Below, in pieces: positions 14,877-23,872 of a stretch of DNA of 64,000 bases. Below the pieces are notes generated by a model, which saw nothing but the letters and a program-made list of their open reading frames with translations, was not told where the DNA came from and did no database searches. The position numbers were made by a program, and so were the translations under genes. This stretch comes from Rhodonellum sp041748555 (GTDB lineage: Bacteria > Bacteroidota > Bacteroidia > Cytophagales > Cyclobacteriaceae), in contig JBGTDA010000034.1 in NCBI GenBank assembly GCA_041748555.1, positions 62,001-126,000 of the forward strand, written 5' to 3'. Numbering within the stretch: position 1 is the first letter of the stretch; each line of letters begins with the position of its first letter.

Positions 14877-15842
14877 TTAAATATCAACGATTTCAATATT
14901 TACAATTCCTTTTGTGATTGAACTGGAATCGATTAAATAATCCAGTGTGCGTTTAAAATTCCTGATTTCCCTATGTTCTAAAATTGCTTCTTTGTTTGAT
15001 TTTCCGATATGTTCCTTTTTAGAATAAAGTTCAATGGCCTTGTTCAGTGCATTCAGTGTAAATGGGATGTCCACAAGATGCAGTTCCCCATGGTGGGCTT
15101 TTGAAACATCAATGGAGAAGTCGTAATCACGGACATCTTTAGGGTCTACTTTGAGTTTTTGCCAACCATCCTTCAGTCTTTTTGCTTTAACCTTTTTAAA
15201 CATATCATCATGTAAATCATTGGGAATTAGAATTGTAAAACGGAAAATTAAAATTTTAAATTTATTTTCGTCCATAAGTACAAACTCTTTGTGGTCGGCC
15301 TTGTCCTCCAACAATCTTTCCACAGTCCTTTCAACAAAATTGGTAAAATAACCATAGGCCAGTGCCGTTGATGGTAAAAATCCAAGGTCAAAAGTATTCT
15401 CCTTGTTCACAATATGAGCTTTTATTTTTCTGACCGCCTCGCCCACTGAAGCATCAAAATCCGGGGAAGCAGGATCTGAAATAAATGGCAGGCTGATGCC
15501 ACTCAGATCACTCGGGATTTTGATTCCGTCCTGCATAACCAAGAAAACACGGGAGGACCCCAAACCACCTGTAAACAAGCCAAATTCAAAGATTATATTA
15601 TCCCTTGCTCCTTTGGATTTTTCGTTTCGGGAAACGATGGTATCATCGGATGTGGCCACCAGGATAGCATAATCAAAGAAGGCAATCTGAGAAATCAGGT
15701 TGTCAAAGTAACTTTTGTTAAAATCAAAAATATCCGGCCATATGCTGATCTCGGCTACCTCGCTGAGCTTTAGGGCCAAAGCCTTTGCGATATCAAGTCC
15801 TTCTTTTGAGGATCCAATAAATAAAAGGGGTTTAATGTCCAT
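14877..15842 (-). CDS. TIR-STING effector (CBASS-type), no cyclase nearby
   Basis: 321 residues in two domains. Residues 4-145 are a TIR/CAP12-like nucleotide-binding domain: FIGSSKEGL start, ARDNIIFEFGLF with E86 in the position of the catalytic NADase glutamate, and the RVFLV strand. Residues 155-321 match STING: TALAYGYFTNFVERTVERLL resembles the first STING helix, then LIPNDLHD, then R238-D-Y240 followed by DFSIDV, then a VDIPFTL lid-type strand with D258. Known bacterial TIR-STING proteins bind cyclic dinucleotides, form filaments and destroy NAD+ during phage infection; their cyclase (CD-NTase) is normally next door. Here neither neighbour nor any gene in the window is a CD-NTase. Family assignment is confident; mode of activation is open. 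Confidence 0.88.
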   Translation of the reverse strand: MDIKPLLFIGSSKEGLDIAKALALKLSEVAEISIWPDIFDFNKSYFDNLISQIAFFDYAILVATSDDTIVSRNEKSKGARDNIIFEFGLFTGGLGSSRVFLVMQDGIKIPSDLSGISLPFISDPASPDFDASVGEAVRKIKAHIVNKENTFDLGFLPSTALAYGYFTNFVERTVERLLEDKADHKEFVLMDENKFKILIFRFTILIPNDLHDDMFKKVKAKRLKDGWQKLKVDPKDVRDYDFSIDVSKAHHGELHLVDIPFTLNALNKAIELYSKKEHIGKSNKEAILEHREIRNFKRTLDYLIDSSSITKGIVNIEIVDI

Positions 15843-16154
15843 AACATGATTCTTTATTCAAATGATAGATTGTTAATCCTTACAAAAAAAAATATTCATA
15901 AAAAATCCCGTAACACTTCAGGCAAATGAAGATGCGAAAAAATATTCAAAAAATCCAGATCTAGGTTTAAGTTCGGAGAATTCATAATCAAAAATGATCA
16001 GCAAATTAATCGGATCCTTTTCTCATAAATCCTGTTTAGAAATCCCCAAAATCAGGTTAAATCCTCAATATCTAAACACTTAAATTTCAGTAATTTAACC
16101 ATACCTTTAAAATCTGTAGATTTTAATTTGACAATCAAACTTGGCAAAGTAGCA
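15843..16154. other. Gene-free stretch with no feature found
   Basis: 312 bp of AT-rich DNA between the start of the TIR-STING gene and the 3' end of the dehydrogenase operon. I see no open frame, hairpin terminator or repeat. It should hold the TIR-STING promoter, but no clear Bacteroidota -7/-33 pair stands out. Confidence 0.5.
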
Positions 16155-16748
16155 TTAAAGGCTCCAGGTGTTTCCGACCTCCGAAAGCGGGATACAGCCT
16201 TTGTATTCGCCTGGAATGGGATCATAGCTGAGGTGGTTTTTCCCGATTTCTTCAGAAGAAAAATATCCCCACAAAGCCATGGATTTCAGTGAGCGGTAGA
16301 ATCCTACAGTTTGTGGATCGCCAACAGCGCTTCCCCATATCGTGCCGTTGAATTTCCCGGATTCAGCCTCGGCTTTCCTAAGAAAAGCATGCTTGTCTTC
16401 TTCACTCAGCTCGGCAAAGACTTTTCCGTAGGTTTCCTTGCAGCCTGCATTGAATTTATCTATTTCCGCCACCACATTTGCCTGTGCTTTTTCATCATAG
16501 GTTTTGGCAAAAACCAAATCCATAAAGATATCCGTTTTCACATCCAATGCTCCTGGGGTATCTGTCCGGGGTAAAATGGTATCCACAAAAGAAGAAATAA
16601 ATCTTGCCTGATCTTCACTGAGGAAAACAGGCTCCCAACCCAAACGGGTTTGCTGCTTGCAGGATTGGAGTAAGGAAAACAAGGATGGTGCAGCCAGGGC
16701 AGAACCTGCCAAGACTGCTGTTTTTCGTAATGCGTTTCTCCGGTTCAT
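16155..16748 (-). CDS. Gluconate 2-dehydrogenase subunit 3 family protein
   Basis: 197 residues. The N terminus has a Tat-type signal: a twin arginine in NRRNALRK, a hydrophobic stretch of small residues, then a cysteine (LLQSCKQQ) that may also be a lipobox. The body matches the gluconate 2-dehydrogenase subunit 3 family: SEDQARFISSFVDTILPRTDTPGA, then a helical region ending in W-G-YF and PGEYKGC. This subunit accompanies an FAD-dependent GMC dehydrogenase and helps export and assemble it. The GMC gene begins upstream on the same strand and ends 4 bp before this start, so the two are one operon. A decayed relative lies at 11806-11920. Confidence 0.88.
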   Translation of the reverse strand: MNRRNALRKTAVLAGSALAAPSLFSLLQSCKQQTRLGWEPVFLSEDQARFISSFVDTILPRTDTPGALDVKTDIFMDLVFAKTYDEKAQANVVAEIDKFNAGCKETYGKVFAELSEEDKHAFLRKAEAESGKFNGTIWGSAVGDPQTVGFYRSLKSMALWGYFSSEEIGKNHLSYDPIPGEYKGCIPLSEVGNTWSL

Positions 16749-16752
16749 ATTA

Positions 16753-18459
16753 TTAGAGGTTATTTTTCTTTAATTCAGAAACTGCATGATCAGCTGCACG
16801 GGCAGTCAGGGCCATATACGTCAGGGATGGATTGACACAGGAAGAAGAGGTCATGCACGCCCCATCGGTCACAAACACATTTTTGCAGCCATGCACCTGA
16901 TTGGTGCCGTTCAACACCGAGGTCTTGGGATCTTTTCCCATGCGCGCCGTACCCATTTCATGGATACCGTAGCCCATTTCATGTTTATTATCAAAATCCA
17001 CCACGCCTGTCAACCCGGCTCGGTCCAGCATTTCTTTGGCATCTATCCGGATCTGCTTGTTGATTTCCAGTTCATTTTCTTTCCATTCAGCATCGATAGC
17101 CAAGGTAGGTTGGCCCCATTTATCCGGTTTGTCCTTGTTGAGGGAAACCATATTTTCATGATAAGGAAGGCACTCTGCAAAACCTGTGATAAAGAACTCC
17201 CAAGGTCCGGGCTTCATCAGGTTGTCTTTGAAGTCTCCGCCGAAGGCCTCCTGATTGGAACCTGCTCCCCAACCTGCACGGCCTCCACTGCCTTGGAAGC
17301 CAAAGCCTCTGACGAATTTATCGGATTGCGGTCCGTCTTTGAGATTGACATACCGGGGAATATAAATACCGTTTGGTCTCCGGCCTTTGTAATATTCGTC
17401 TTCAAAACCTTCCACTTTTCCCATTGCCCCTACCCTATAGGTATGATCCATCAGGTTGTGTCCAAGTTCTCCGCTGTCGTTTCCCATGCCATCTGGGAAC
17501 CGGTCAGAAACAGAGTTCATTAATATCTGCGTGGAACTCAATGTGGAAGCATTGCAAAAAATGATTTTGGAATAATACTCCATGACTTCACTGCTTTCCG
17601 AATCGATGATCCGAACTCCAACCGCCTTTCCTTTTTCCTCATCATAGATGATGGATTGAGCAATGGAAAAGGGCCTTATTGTAAGGTTCCCAGTTGCATT
17701 GGCTGCCGGAAGGGTTACAGCATTGCTGCTAAAATAGGCGCCATAAGGACAACCCCGATCGCAACGGTTTCTGAACTGGCATTTGCCACGGCCGTTTATG
17801 GGTTCCGTAAGGTGGGCCACCCGGCCAATGATCATATTCCTGCCCAAAAATTCTTTTTCTATACGGCTTTTTACATGCTTTTCCACACAATTCAATTCCA
17901 TTGGGGGAAGGAAGTGACTGTCGGGCAATTGAGATAAGCCCAAAGCTTCCCCGCTGATACCGGCAAATTTTTCAACATAAGTATACCAGGATTCAAGATC
18001 CTTGTAGCGGATTGGCCAATCTACCCCATGACCGTCTTTGGCATTGGCTTCGAAATCAAGATCAGACCAGCGATAGCATTGTTTTCCCCAGAGCAATGAT
18101 CTTCCTCCCATCTGATGGGCGCGCACCCACATAAAAGGTTTGACTTCCGTATAGGGATTTTCCAAGTCATTGGTATGAAAATGCTCATTGGCTTCTCCGA
18201 TAAATCCTGAGCGCATTCCTACCGGATGCTTTGCTTTCTGCCCGGGTGTCAGTGAACCTCTTAGTGGCATGTCCCAGGGATCCAGCATCATGGTCGGGTA
18301 ATCTTTTACGTGTTCCACCAGTCTGCCGCGCTCTAGTACCAATGTTTTCAGGCCTTTTTCGCATAACTCTTTGGCAGCCCAGCCACCGCTGATTCCCGAA
18401 CCGATGACAATGGCATCATAGGTCATGTCTTGTTTTGCATCAATATTAAAATTGGCCAT
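16753..18459 (-). CDS. GMC family FAD-dependent dehydrogenase (periplasmic sugar/alcohol type)
   Basis: 568 residues. An FAD-binding Rossmann motif lies at about 15-45 (VIGSGISGGWAAKE, then LVLERG). The C-terminal GMC region has HEMGTARMG, VFVTDGACM and SCVNPSLTYMALTARAAD. A GQCQFRNRCDRGCPYGA-like cysteine segment (seen as CQFRNRCDRGCPYGAY) is typical of the gluconate 2-dehydrogenase alpha-like group. It oxidises a sugar or sugar acid and passes electrons to a membrane carrier; the substrate is not predictable. It has no signal of its own, so it is probably co-exported with the Tat-tagged subunit 3 encoded next. Gene order alpha then subunit 3, gap 4 bp. No cytochrome c subunit is adjacent. 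Confidence 0.88.
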   Translation of the reverse strand: MANFNIDAKQDMTYDAIVIGSGISGGWAAKELCEKGLKTLVLERGRLVEHVKDYPTMMLDPWDMPLRGSLTPGQKAKHPVGMRSGFIGEANEHFHTNDLENPYTEVKPFMWVRAHQMGGRSLLWGKQCYRWSDLDFEANAKDGHGVDWPIRYKDLESWYTYVEKFAGISGEALGLSQLPDSHFLPPMELNCVEKHVKSRIEKEFLGRNMIIGRVAHLTEPINGRGKCQFRNRCDRGCPYGAYFSSNAVTLPAANATGNLTIRPFSIAQSIIYDEEKGKAVGVRIIDSESSEVMEYYSKIIFCNASTLSSTQILMNSVSDRFPDGMGNDSGELGHNLMDHTYRVGAMGKVEGFEDEYYKGRRPNGIYIPRYVNLKDGPQSDKFVRGFGFQGSGGRAGWGAGSNQEAFGGDFKDNLMKPGPWEFFITGFAECLPYHENMVSLNKDKPDKWGQPTLAIDAEWKENELEINKQIRIDAKEMLDRAGLTGVVDFDNKHEMGYGIHEMGTARMGKDPKTSVLNGTNQVHGCKNVFVTDGACMTSSSCVNPSLTYMALTARAADHAVSELKKNNL

Positions 18460-18553
18460 GTACTTTTATATTTTGAGCGTGGAATATAGGTATTTGTTGG
18501 GAAATGGAGAAAATTTTCAGACGTTTTTGATGGAATCGGTAAAAAAAGGTATA

Positions 18554-18998
18554 GTTGTTCGATGTCCGATGAAGGTTGACGGATGACCGAAGCAGTTGTC
18601 ATTGTGAGGAGTGCATTTTTACACCTTCATTTTAAAGAACAAACTGTTGCACGACGTGACAATCTCTTCTATCACCGATGATTGATGCAAGATGATAACG
18701 TCATCGGCAGGATCAATGTTTTTGCAAAACACACCACATAAAATGACGGTAAAGCTATTGCTTCATTGGTAGAGTGTCACAGAGATACACGGAGGTTCAC
18801 GGAGATTCGCAGAGAAAGAAACGAAAGATATTTTTCCTTGCAATTTTAATTTTCTGAAGAAAAACACTCCATGCATCTCTGCGTCTTCTCCGTGTGCTCT
18901 GTGAAAGAAGAAAGTTGTTCGATGATTGATGCCCGATGATAACGTCATCAGCTTTGCCTCGATAAGCAATTGCTACTGGCAGAATAGCTGATATACAT
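18554..18998. repeat. Cluster of short repeats: two 29-bp direct repeats, an inverted repeat and a MITE fragment
   Basis: Within a 675-bp gene-free gap are three elements. First, GATGATTGATGC-like direct repeats, each ending in the near-palindrome GATGATAACGTCATC, at 18677-18705 and 18921-18949, preceded at 18554 and 18914 by GTTGTTCGATG. Second, between them, an inverted repeat of TCACAGAG...ACACGGAG...GCAGAG sequence (arms about 18777-18814 and 18871-18904). Third, at 18957-18998, a fragment matching one end of the repeat at 59863-60005 (ATAAGCAATTGCTA then TGGCAGAATAGC). The open frame across the inverted repeat (18763-18969) is an artefact of the repeat. Confidence 0.7.
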
Positions 18999-19135
18999 AT
19001 TCTATATCTTAATTTATCTTCTTTTCCATCCTTTTCTCAAAAATTAATTTTAAAATATCCGCAAAAATAAAGTTGATGCGTTATGTTTGTAATTATGCCT
19101 AAATTATCCCTCAATCTATTAAAGTACGTTCACCC

Positions 19136-20338
19136 TTGTTTAGAATTCTTACGCTTTCCGCCCTCTGTTTTTTTCTTATCACCTGCCAACCCGGTTCAAA
19201 ACAATTGTCTTCTGAAGAAGATATCCTGATCAACAGCCTTGCAGCGGAAGAAAATAGCAGGCAGCAGGTGGAAGTTCCGGCTTCCTTCACCCCGGACAGC
19301 GCCCGCCAACTGGAAAACCAACTCGATTCCATTTTCCAGTATTTGCATCAAAAAAGAGGTTTTAACGGTACAGTGCTCGTGACCAAGTACGATGAGGTTA
19401 TTTTTAAAGGTGCTTTTGGCTATGCCGATTTTGGCAGTAAAGAACCGCTCAGCACCGAAACAGCCTTTCAACTGGCTTCGGTCTCCAAACAGTTTACTGC
19501 CATGGCCATAATGATGCTGCAGGAACAGGGAAAACTTGATTATAAGGATTTGGTGCAGGAATATTTTCCCGGGTTTCCCTACCAAGGCATTACCGTCCGG
19601 CAATTGCTCACTCATCGGTCGGGTTTATCCAATTATACCTATTTCAGCGATGAACTCTGGCCAGATCGCACACTACCTATTACAAATGACGATGTGCTCG
19701 ACCTGATGTCATTGCATCAGCCAAAGGTATATTATCAACCTGATATTAGGTTTGATTACAGCAATACAGGATATTTTTTACTTGCTTCCATTGTCGAAAA
19801 AGCATCCGGGATGGCTTTTCCGGATTTCCTTCAGGAAAACATCTTCGAACCGTTGGAAATGACCAACACTTTCTGCTATAATAATCCCTTTCTTTCTGAA
19901 AATGTCGCCACGGGACACACCGGCAACAGAAGAAAAAGATCTCCTGATTACCTTGATTCTGTACTGGGTGATAAGGGGACGTATTCCACCGTCGAGGATT
20001 TGTTCAAATGGAATCAGGCGCTTTACACAGACAAGCTGGTGAAAAGAGAAACCTTGGAGGAAGCATTTACGGGCTCCCGTAACATGAAAATGAAAAACAG
20101 CGAGGATTACGGATTCGGTTGGCGGATCAAGGAACTCAAAAACGGAGATACGGTACTGTACCATGCAGGGCTGTGGCATGGGTTTAACACCTTTATTCTG
20201 CGGAATCCGAAAGACCACAGTGCCATCATTGTACTCAGCAACCTATCCAATGGTGGATTGAAATTTGTAAATGAGCTCCAGGATTTCCTCTATCCTATCA
20301 CGGACAACAAGAAAAGGGATAATGTAGCCGGTGATTAA
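19136..20338 (+). CDS. Serine hydrolase lipoprotein (class C beta-lactamase/PBP fold)
   Basis: 400 residues. Lipoprotein signal: a hydrophobic stretch ending in LITC (Cys about 17). The beta-lactamase-like domain has S115-V-S-K118 as the SxxK nucleophile motif, Y207-S-N209 as the YxN motif, and an HAG motif near the C terminus (LYHAGLWHG). Members are D-Ala-D-Ala peptidases, esterases or amidases; true beta-lactamase activity is not implied. The chosen start is a TTG at 19136, because no in-frame ATG precedes the signal peptide. The gene stands alone between the repeat cluster and a 330-bp gap. Confidence 0.85.
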   Translation: MFRILTLSALCFFLITCQPGSKQLSSEEDILINSLAAEENSRQQVEVPASFTPDSARQLENQLDSIFQYLHQKRGFNGTVLVTKYDEVIFKGAFGYADFGSKEPLSTETAFQLASVSKQFTAMAIMMLQEQGKLDYKDLVQEYFPGFPYQGITVRQLLTHRSGLSNYTYFSDELWPDRTLPITNDDVLDLMSLHQPKVYYQPDIRFDYSNTGYFLLASIVEKASGMAFPDFLQENIFEPLEMTNTFCYNNPFLSENVATGHTGNRRKRSPDYLDSVLGDKGTYSTVEDLFKWNQALYTDKLVKRETLEEAFTGSRNMKMKNSEDYGFGWRIKELKNGDTVLYHAGLWHGFNTFILRNPKDHSAIIVLSNLSNGGLKFVNELQDFLYPITDNKKRDNVAGD

Positions 20339-20671
20339 GGAAATCCTCAAAAGGAAGGTTGAATTATCATGAGATTTTTTTGCCTGAATATTAATGGTTT
20401 TATCAGGCTTGACTAGTCAGTGAATGTAGGTTTCATTGCTTCCAACTTTTTCTTTAGCAACACCCGTCTTGAATTTATTTCTTAACAATAGTCTGATCGC
20501 GGGCTCATTGTTCTTATGGGTATAAGCCTCGATTGTTTGAGGCTCATTTTCACTTTATCATCTTAACGGTGCGCAAAAATTTCTCTGGCATCCCCGTTTT
20601 CAAGCTTTCTCAAGATCAAACGATCAATTTTCAAAATCTGAAAAGAAATGAAATTCGTTTCAACCATCGGT
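20339..20671. other. Gene-free stretch with a weak hairpin
   Basis: 333 bp between a plus-strand and a minus-strand gene end. The only structure I see is AGCCTC/GAGGCT at 20525-20544 with an 8-base loop, followed by CATTTTC, which could be a weak plus-strand terminator. No gene is recognised. Confidence 0.4.
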
Positions 20672-21805
20672 TTATTTCTCAAGTTCTACCTTTTCCTTTA
20701 TGTATTCCTCACCGGCGGGTAAAGGAATGCTAACTCCTGCAGGTATTGGGATTCCGAAATCCGGGGACCCATCTTGCTTCCAGTAAAAGGGTTGCAATCG
20801 AATGTTCCTGTTCCAGCCCGGTTTAACGGTTTTCTTGGAATGGTAGAGCATCCAGTCCTCCGAACCGTCTGGTGATTTTGCGAAGCTGCAATGCCCCACT
20901 CCCAGGACCTGATCTGTTCCACAGAAAACCGGTCCTGATTTTTCCCAACTCTCAGGCAACATAGGATCGGCATCCTCATGAGTCAATTTTAGCTGGCCGA
21001 GTCGGTAATCCTTCAGCCATGATTCTCGGGTTGAGTAAATGATAAAGGTGTGGTTCTTGTTTTTCAGCAGTTGTGGGCCTTCATTCAGATCAAGCTTTCC
21101 CCCTGTTTCCCAAACTTCCTCCGGGGAAGATATTTTCACCCGGTTGCTGCTGATGGTCACCGGATCGCTCATCTTGGCAATATATAAATGCTGTTTTGTT
21201 CTGTCGGTTTTTCTGTTCTCTTCCCAGCCTGACCATACTGCATAAAGCTGTCCCTCGTGTTCCCAAGGTGTCAGGTCAATCGCCCATTTATGGGAAGCCT
21301 GATCTTCTATATCATCTCCTGTATAAAGCATGCCCAAATCCTCGTAAGGACCAAAGGGATCATCTGAGATGGATCTAAGAACTCCCGAGCGCTGATGAAT
21401 GAAAGGGCTGCCGGAAACCTTTCCTGCCGTATAGTAGATGTACCAATGGCTGTCGATAAAGTGTAATTCAGGTGCCCATACATTGGAGTGGTTCCACCCT
21501 TTACCAGGGGTACTCCAGACCTTTATCTTATCACCTCCCTCGGTAAGGGTTTCGGACATTGACACAAAAATCCCGTTTCCTGCAGTTGAGCAGTAATAAT
21601 TAACTCCCTCCTTTTGAATTACCCACGGATCCGCCCCGTCCCGGATAGGATTGGTAAAGGTTTCGGTTTGGGTATAGCCAGGGAACCCATCAACAAACAA
21701 TAAAATATAAAACAGGAAGATGGAAGGGAAATATGATGCATTACTGTCCCTGACTTTTGGTTCACGTAAGGAATTCCGGAGTGGTTTTTTGGGGGAAAGC
21801 TGCAT
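20672..21805 (-). CDS. Glycoside hydrolase family 43 protein
   Basis: 377 residues. A late N-terminal signal (hydrophobic about 26-40) follows a charged leader, then a five-bladed propeller. The three acidic residues of GH43 are visible: D59 in GADPWV (catalytic base), D177 in WAIDLTP (pKa modulator) and E242 in LNEGPQ (acid). The NVWAPELHFIDSHWYIYYTA strand pair is characteristic. GH43 enzymes cut arabinan, xylan side chains or galactan from plant-type polysaccharides. No SusC/SusD pair or regulator is adjacent, so this is not part of a visible polysaccharide utilisation locus. Length is normal for a single-domain member. Confidence 0.9.
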   Translation of the reverse strand: MQLSPKKPLRNSLREPKVRDSNASYFPSIFLFYILLFVDGFPGYTQTETFTNPIRDGADPWVIQKEGVNYYCSTAGNGIFVSMSETLTEGGDKIKVWSTPGKGWNHSNVWAPELHFIDSHWYIYYTAGKVSGSPFIHQRSGVLRSISDDPFGPYEDLGMLYTGDDIEDQASHKWAIDLTPWEHEGQLYAVWSGWEENRKTDRTKQHLYIAKMSDPVTISSNRVKISSPEEVWETGGKLDLNEGPQLLKNKNHTFIIYSTRESWLKDYRLGQLKLTHEDADPMLPESWEKSGPVFCGTDQVLGVGHCSFAKSPDGSEDWMLYHSKKTVKPGWNRNIRLQPFYWKQDGSPDFGIPIPAGVSIPLPAGEEYIKEKVELEK

Positions 21806-22127
21806 AGGAAAATCTGGATTAATCGGTAGATGTTTGGAGATGGTGTTTCTCCGGAAATCCTTAATGGGTTTTTAAAAGGGTATTTCCGAATCCAAAATGA
21901 GAAAAAAAATTGAATCTTGAGCCGGAAATTTAATTAAATTGAAATTTACCTGAAAATCTCCAGGGTTCCGCTTCACCCTTTAGCGACCAACATTATCGGG
22001 ACATCCATCCAAAACAGAAACGATCTCTTTTGATGCCCCGGGATTTTGTTGAAACCCGTTTCCCATAAAATCTTATTTTAAATTGGCCTACCGCGGATTT
22101 GATATTACTTTAGACTCTGTTTTAAAA

Positions 22128-22200
22128 AAGGGCGTAGCCCTGATATCTTCGTAGTACGAAATGACAAAACCCTAAAAAAGGGGCGTAGCCCTGAAATCTA
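22128..22200 (+). repeat. Paired GGGCGTAGCCC hairpins (REP-like)
   Basis: Two copies of GGGCGTAGCCCTGA(T/A)ATCT, at about 22130-22149 and 22181-22199, each able to form a GGGC/GCCC stem with a three-base loop. They stand directly before a truncated tyrosine transposase frame. Repeats of this type accompany IS200-like TnpA_REP genes in Bacteroidota. The remaining gap (21806-22598) shows nothing else. Confidence 0.65.
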
Positions 22201-22210
22201 AAATATTTTT

Positions 22211-22318
22211 ATGGCAAATACATATACACAATTATACGTTCGATTCATCTTTTCCGTCAAAGGGCGGGGAAATCCGGTTAGGGAATCATTCCGGGATGAA
22301 TTGGAAAAAGTGATGTGA
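22211..22318 (+). pseudogene. Truncated IS200/TnpA_REP-like transposase
   Basis: A 35-codon frame begins MANTYTQLYV and continues RFIFSVKGR before stopping at 22316-22318. This is the characteristic N terminus of the IS200-like Y1 transposase group (family consensus starts with MANTYTQ and an FAVKGR strand). Intact members are about 150 residues with an H-x-H motif and a catalytic tyrosine, both absent here. It is a dead end of a mobile element whose hairpin repeats are still present just upstream. Confidence 0.75.
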
Positions 22319-22598
22319 GGCATAGTTACCAACCAAAAATGTAAAACCTCTCAATTATTGAACTCCTGCCAAAAAAAACAAGAATGTTGGTAGTTGTATT
22401 TTAATAAGAGCCTAAATGCTTCCAATGTCATATCAGATGCAAAGTTGGCGAAATCGGGAATGGGAAAAGGGAGTTTTCAGGAAATTAATATTTATACAAA
22501 ATGCAATATATCAGCGTTGAAACAAACACCGGTTCAACAACTAATTTTTAAATATTTCGTTTTAAAAATAATATCTTTTTCATTTAAACAAGACCCAT

Positions 22599-23174
22599 AT
22601 GAACAGCATCCAAAACTCTCTCCTTTTGCTTTTGATTTCAATTTTGTTTGTGAATTGTACTCCAAAGGCTACTCAGGTTCAAAGATTCCACAACCCTGAG
22701 GAACCCATCAATAGCATTTTGTTTTTATATGGAAATATTGAGGATGATATTTTACAGCTTGATAAAGCGTCCTATGAAAAATCCCTTAAAGGAAAATTCA
22801 ACGACCTGGAAAACAAAGGTTTCAGGATCAATTTGTATGAACATCTTTTTTCCATGTTGAATCCAACTTTGGTTTATAACTATAACAGCATGTTCGAAGA
22901 TTTCAAAAGCTATTCATATGAAGAATTTCAACAAAAACTGGAAGAAAAAGAGATTGACCATGTTTTGTTGGTGACACAAAAGGAAAGAATCATATTAGAA
23001 GAGAATGTTATCAGAAGGTATCAGGTGCATCTTATGGAAACAAGAACAGGTAAGCCTTTATGGGTTTCCTATGGATTTCAATCAGGCAGTCTGAATGGTC
23101 CAAAAAGTTTGGCCAGAGGCATTAAAAAGGATCTGGAAGGTGAAAACCTAATTGTGCTTGATTCCTTTAGGTAA
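22599..23174 (+). CDS. Hypothetical lipoprotein
   Basis: 191 residues, family not recognised. Lipoprotein signal peptide: hydrophobic LLLLLISILFVNC with Cys about 20, followed by TPKATQ. The mature part is mixed alpha/beta with a VLLVTQKERIILEEN segment, then VIRRYQVHLMETRTGKPLWVSYGF, which resembles periplasmic proteins of the GNA1162/CsgG-like type, in which a conserved METRTGKPLW-like strand is seen. I cannot assign it firmly. It is followed by a strong terminator and a convergent methyltransferase gene. Confidence 0.75.
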   Translation: MNSIQNSLLLLLISILFVNCTPKATQVQRFHNPEEPINSILFLYGNIEDDILQLDKASYEKSLKGKFNDLENKGFRINLYEHLFSMLNPTLVYNYNSMFEDFKSYSYEEFQQKLEEKEIDHVLLVTQKERIILEENVIRRYQVHLMETRTGKPLWVSYGFQSGSLNGPKSLARGIKKDLEGENLIVLDSFR

Positions 23175-23207
23175 ATCCGGATTTCCGCATCTGAATTTTG
23201 CATCCAT

Positions 23208-23239
23208 AAATGGCCAATTACAATGGCCATTTATTTTTT
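23208..23239. terminator. Bidirectional terminator between lipoprotein and methyltransferase genes
   Basis: Perfect 8-bp stem AAATGGCC/GGCCATTT (23208-23215 and 23225-23232) with a 9-base loop, followed by ATTTTTT on the plus strand. The hairpin overlaps the stop codon of the minus-strand methyltransferase gene. Confidence 0.8.
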
Positions 23240-23872
23240 AAGACTGATTGCCGTTCCTGAACTGCTTGATCTGTCTACGGTAGTTTCATATTCCGGATGG
23301 CTTTTTACAAATTCCATATATTCCGGAATGCCTCTAAGACTTTGAAGGACATTGTGGGCAGTGAATCGCCCTCCTTTTTCCAGTTTGGGATGTATATCTT
23401 TAAAATACTGGATATACCAATCCTTATCAGCATCCGAAAACACAAAATCAAATGGTCCTTCCAGCTCTTTGACTATCTGATGGGCGTTTCCCAACCTGAA
23501 TTCAACATAATCAGACAATCCTACTTTCTCCAGGTTTGTGGTAGCTTCCTTATGTCTGTTTTCGTCAATTTCGATGGTAATCAATTTGCCTCCGGTCTTA
23601 CTCAATGCCCAGGCTATCCAAACCGTGGAATGTCCGGTAGATGTTCCGATTTCAAGCGCAGATTGATAGTCGTTATCAACAATCAGGTTGTGTAACAGCT
23701 GTCCGTCCTCGTAGGGTACATTTAAGTCGTGCCAACCCTGTCTGCTTTCTTCCAGAAATTGCTGAACGCGTTCATCCACACTTTGCTGATCCTGGCTCGT
23801 TTGAGCCATACATGCTTGGACAAAAAACAAAAAGAATAAAATCACAACCGGCATTACTAAAGTCTTTTTCAT
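23231..23872 (-). CDS. Secreted O-methyltransferase family protein
   Basis: 213 residues. An N-terminal signal peptide (about 1-23, ending ACMAQ) precedes a class I SAM methyltransferase fold: motif I EIGTSTGHST, motif II ITIEIDENRH, and an FVFSDADKDWYIQYF segment typical of the catechol/caffeoyl-CoA O-methyltransferase-like group. An exported SAM-dependent enzyme is odd because SAM is cytoplasmic. Similar signal-bearing members occur in Bacteroidota, and their substrate is unknown. The HNVL segment stands where metal-binding residues lie in the family. It is a single gene, convergent with the lipoprotein gene. Confidence 0.8.
   Translation of the reverse strand: MKKTLVMPVVILFFLFFVQACMAQTSQDQQSVDERVQQFLEESRQGWHDLNVPYEDGQLLHNLIVDNDYQSALEIGTSTGHSTVWIAWALSKTGGKLITIEIDENRHKEATTNLEKVGLSDYVEFRLGNAHQIVKELEGPFDFVFSDADKDWYIQYFKDIHPKLEKGGRFTAHNVLQSLRGIPEYMEFVKSHPEYETTVDRSSSSGTAISLKK

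Noticed and set aside
18763..18969. 68-codon minus-strand frame
   Set aside because: It is made of the TCACAGAG-type inverted repeat; this kind of spurious frame occurs wherever the repeat lies.
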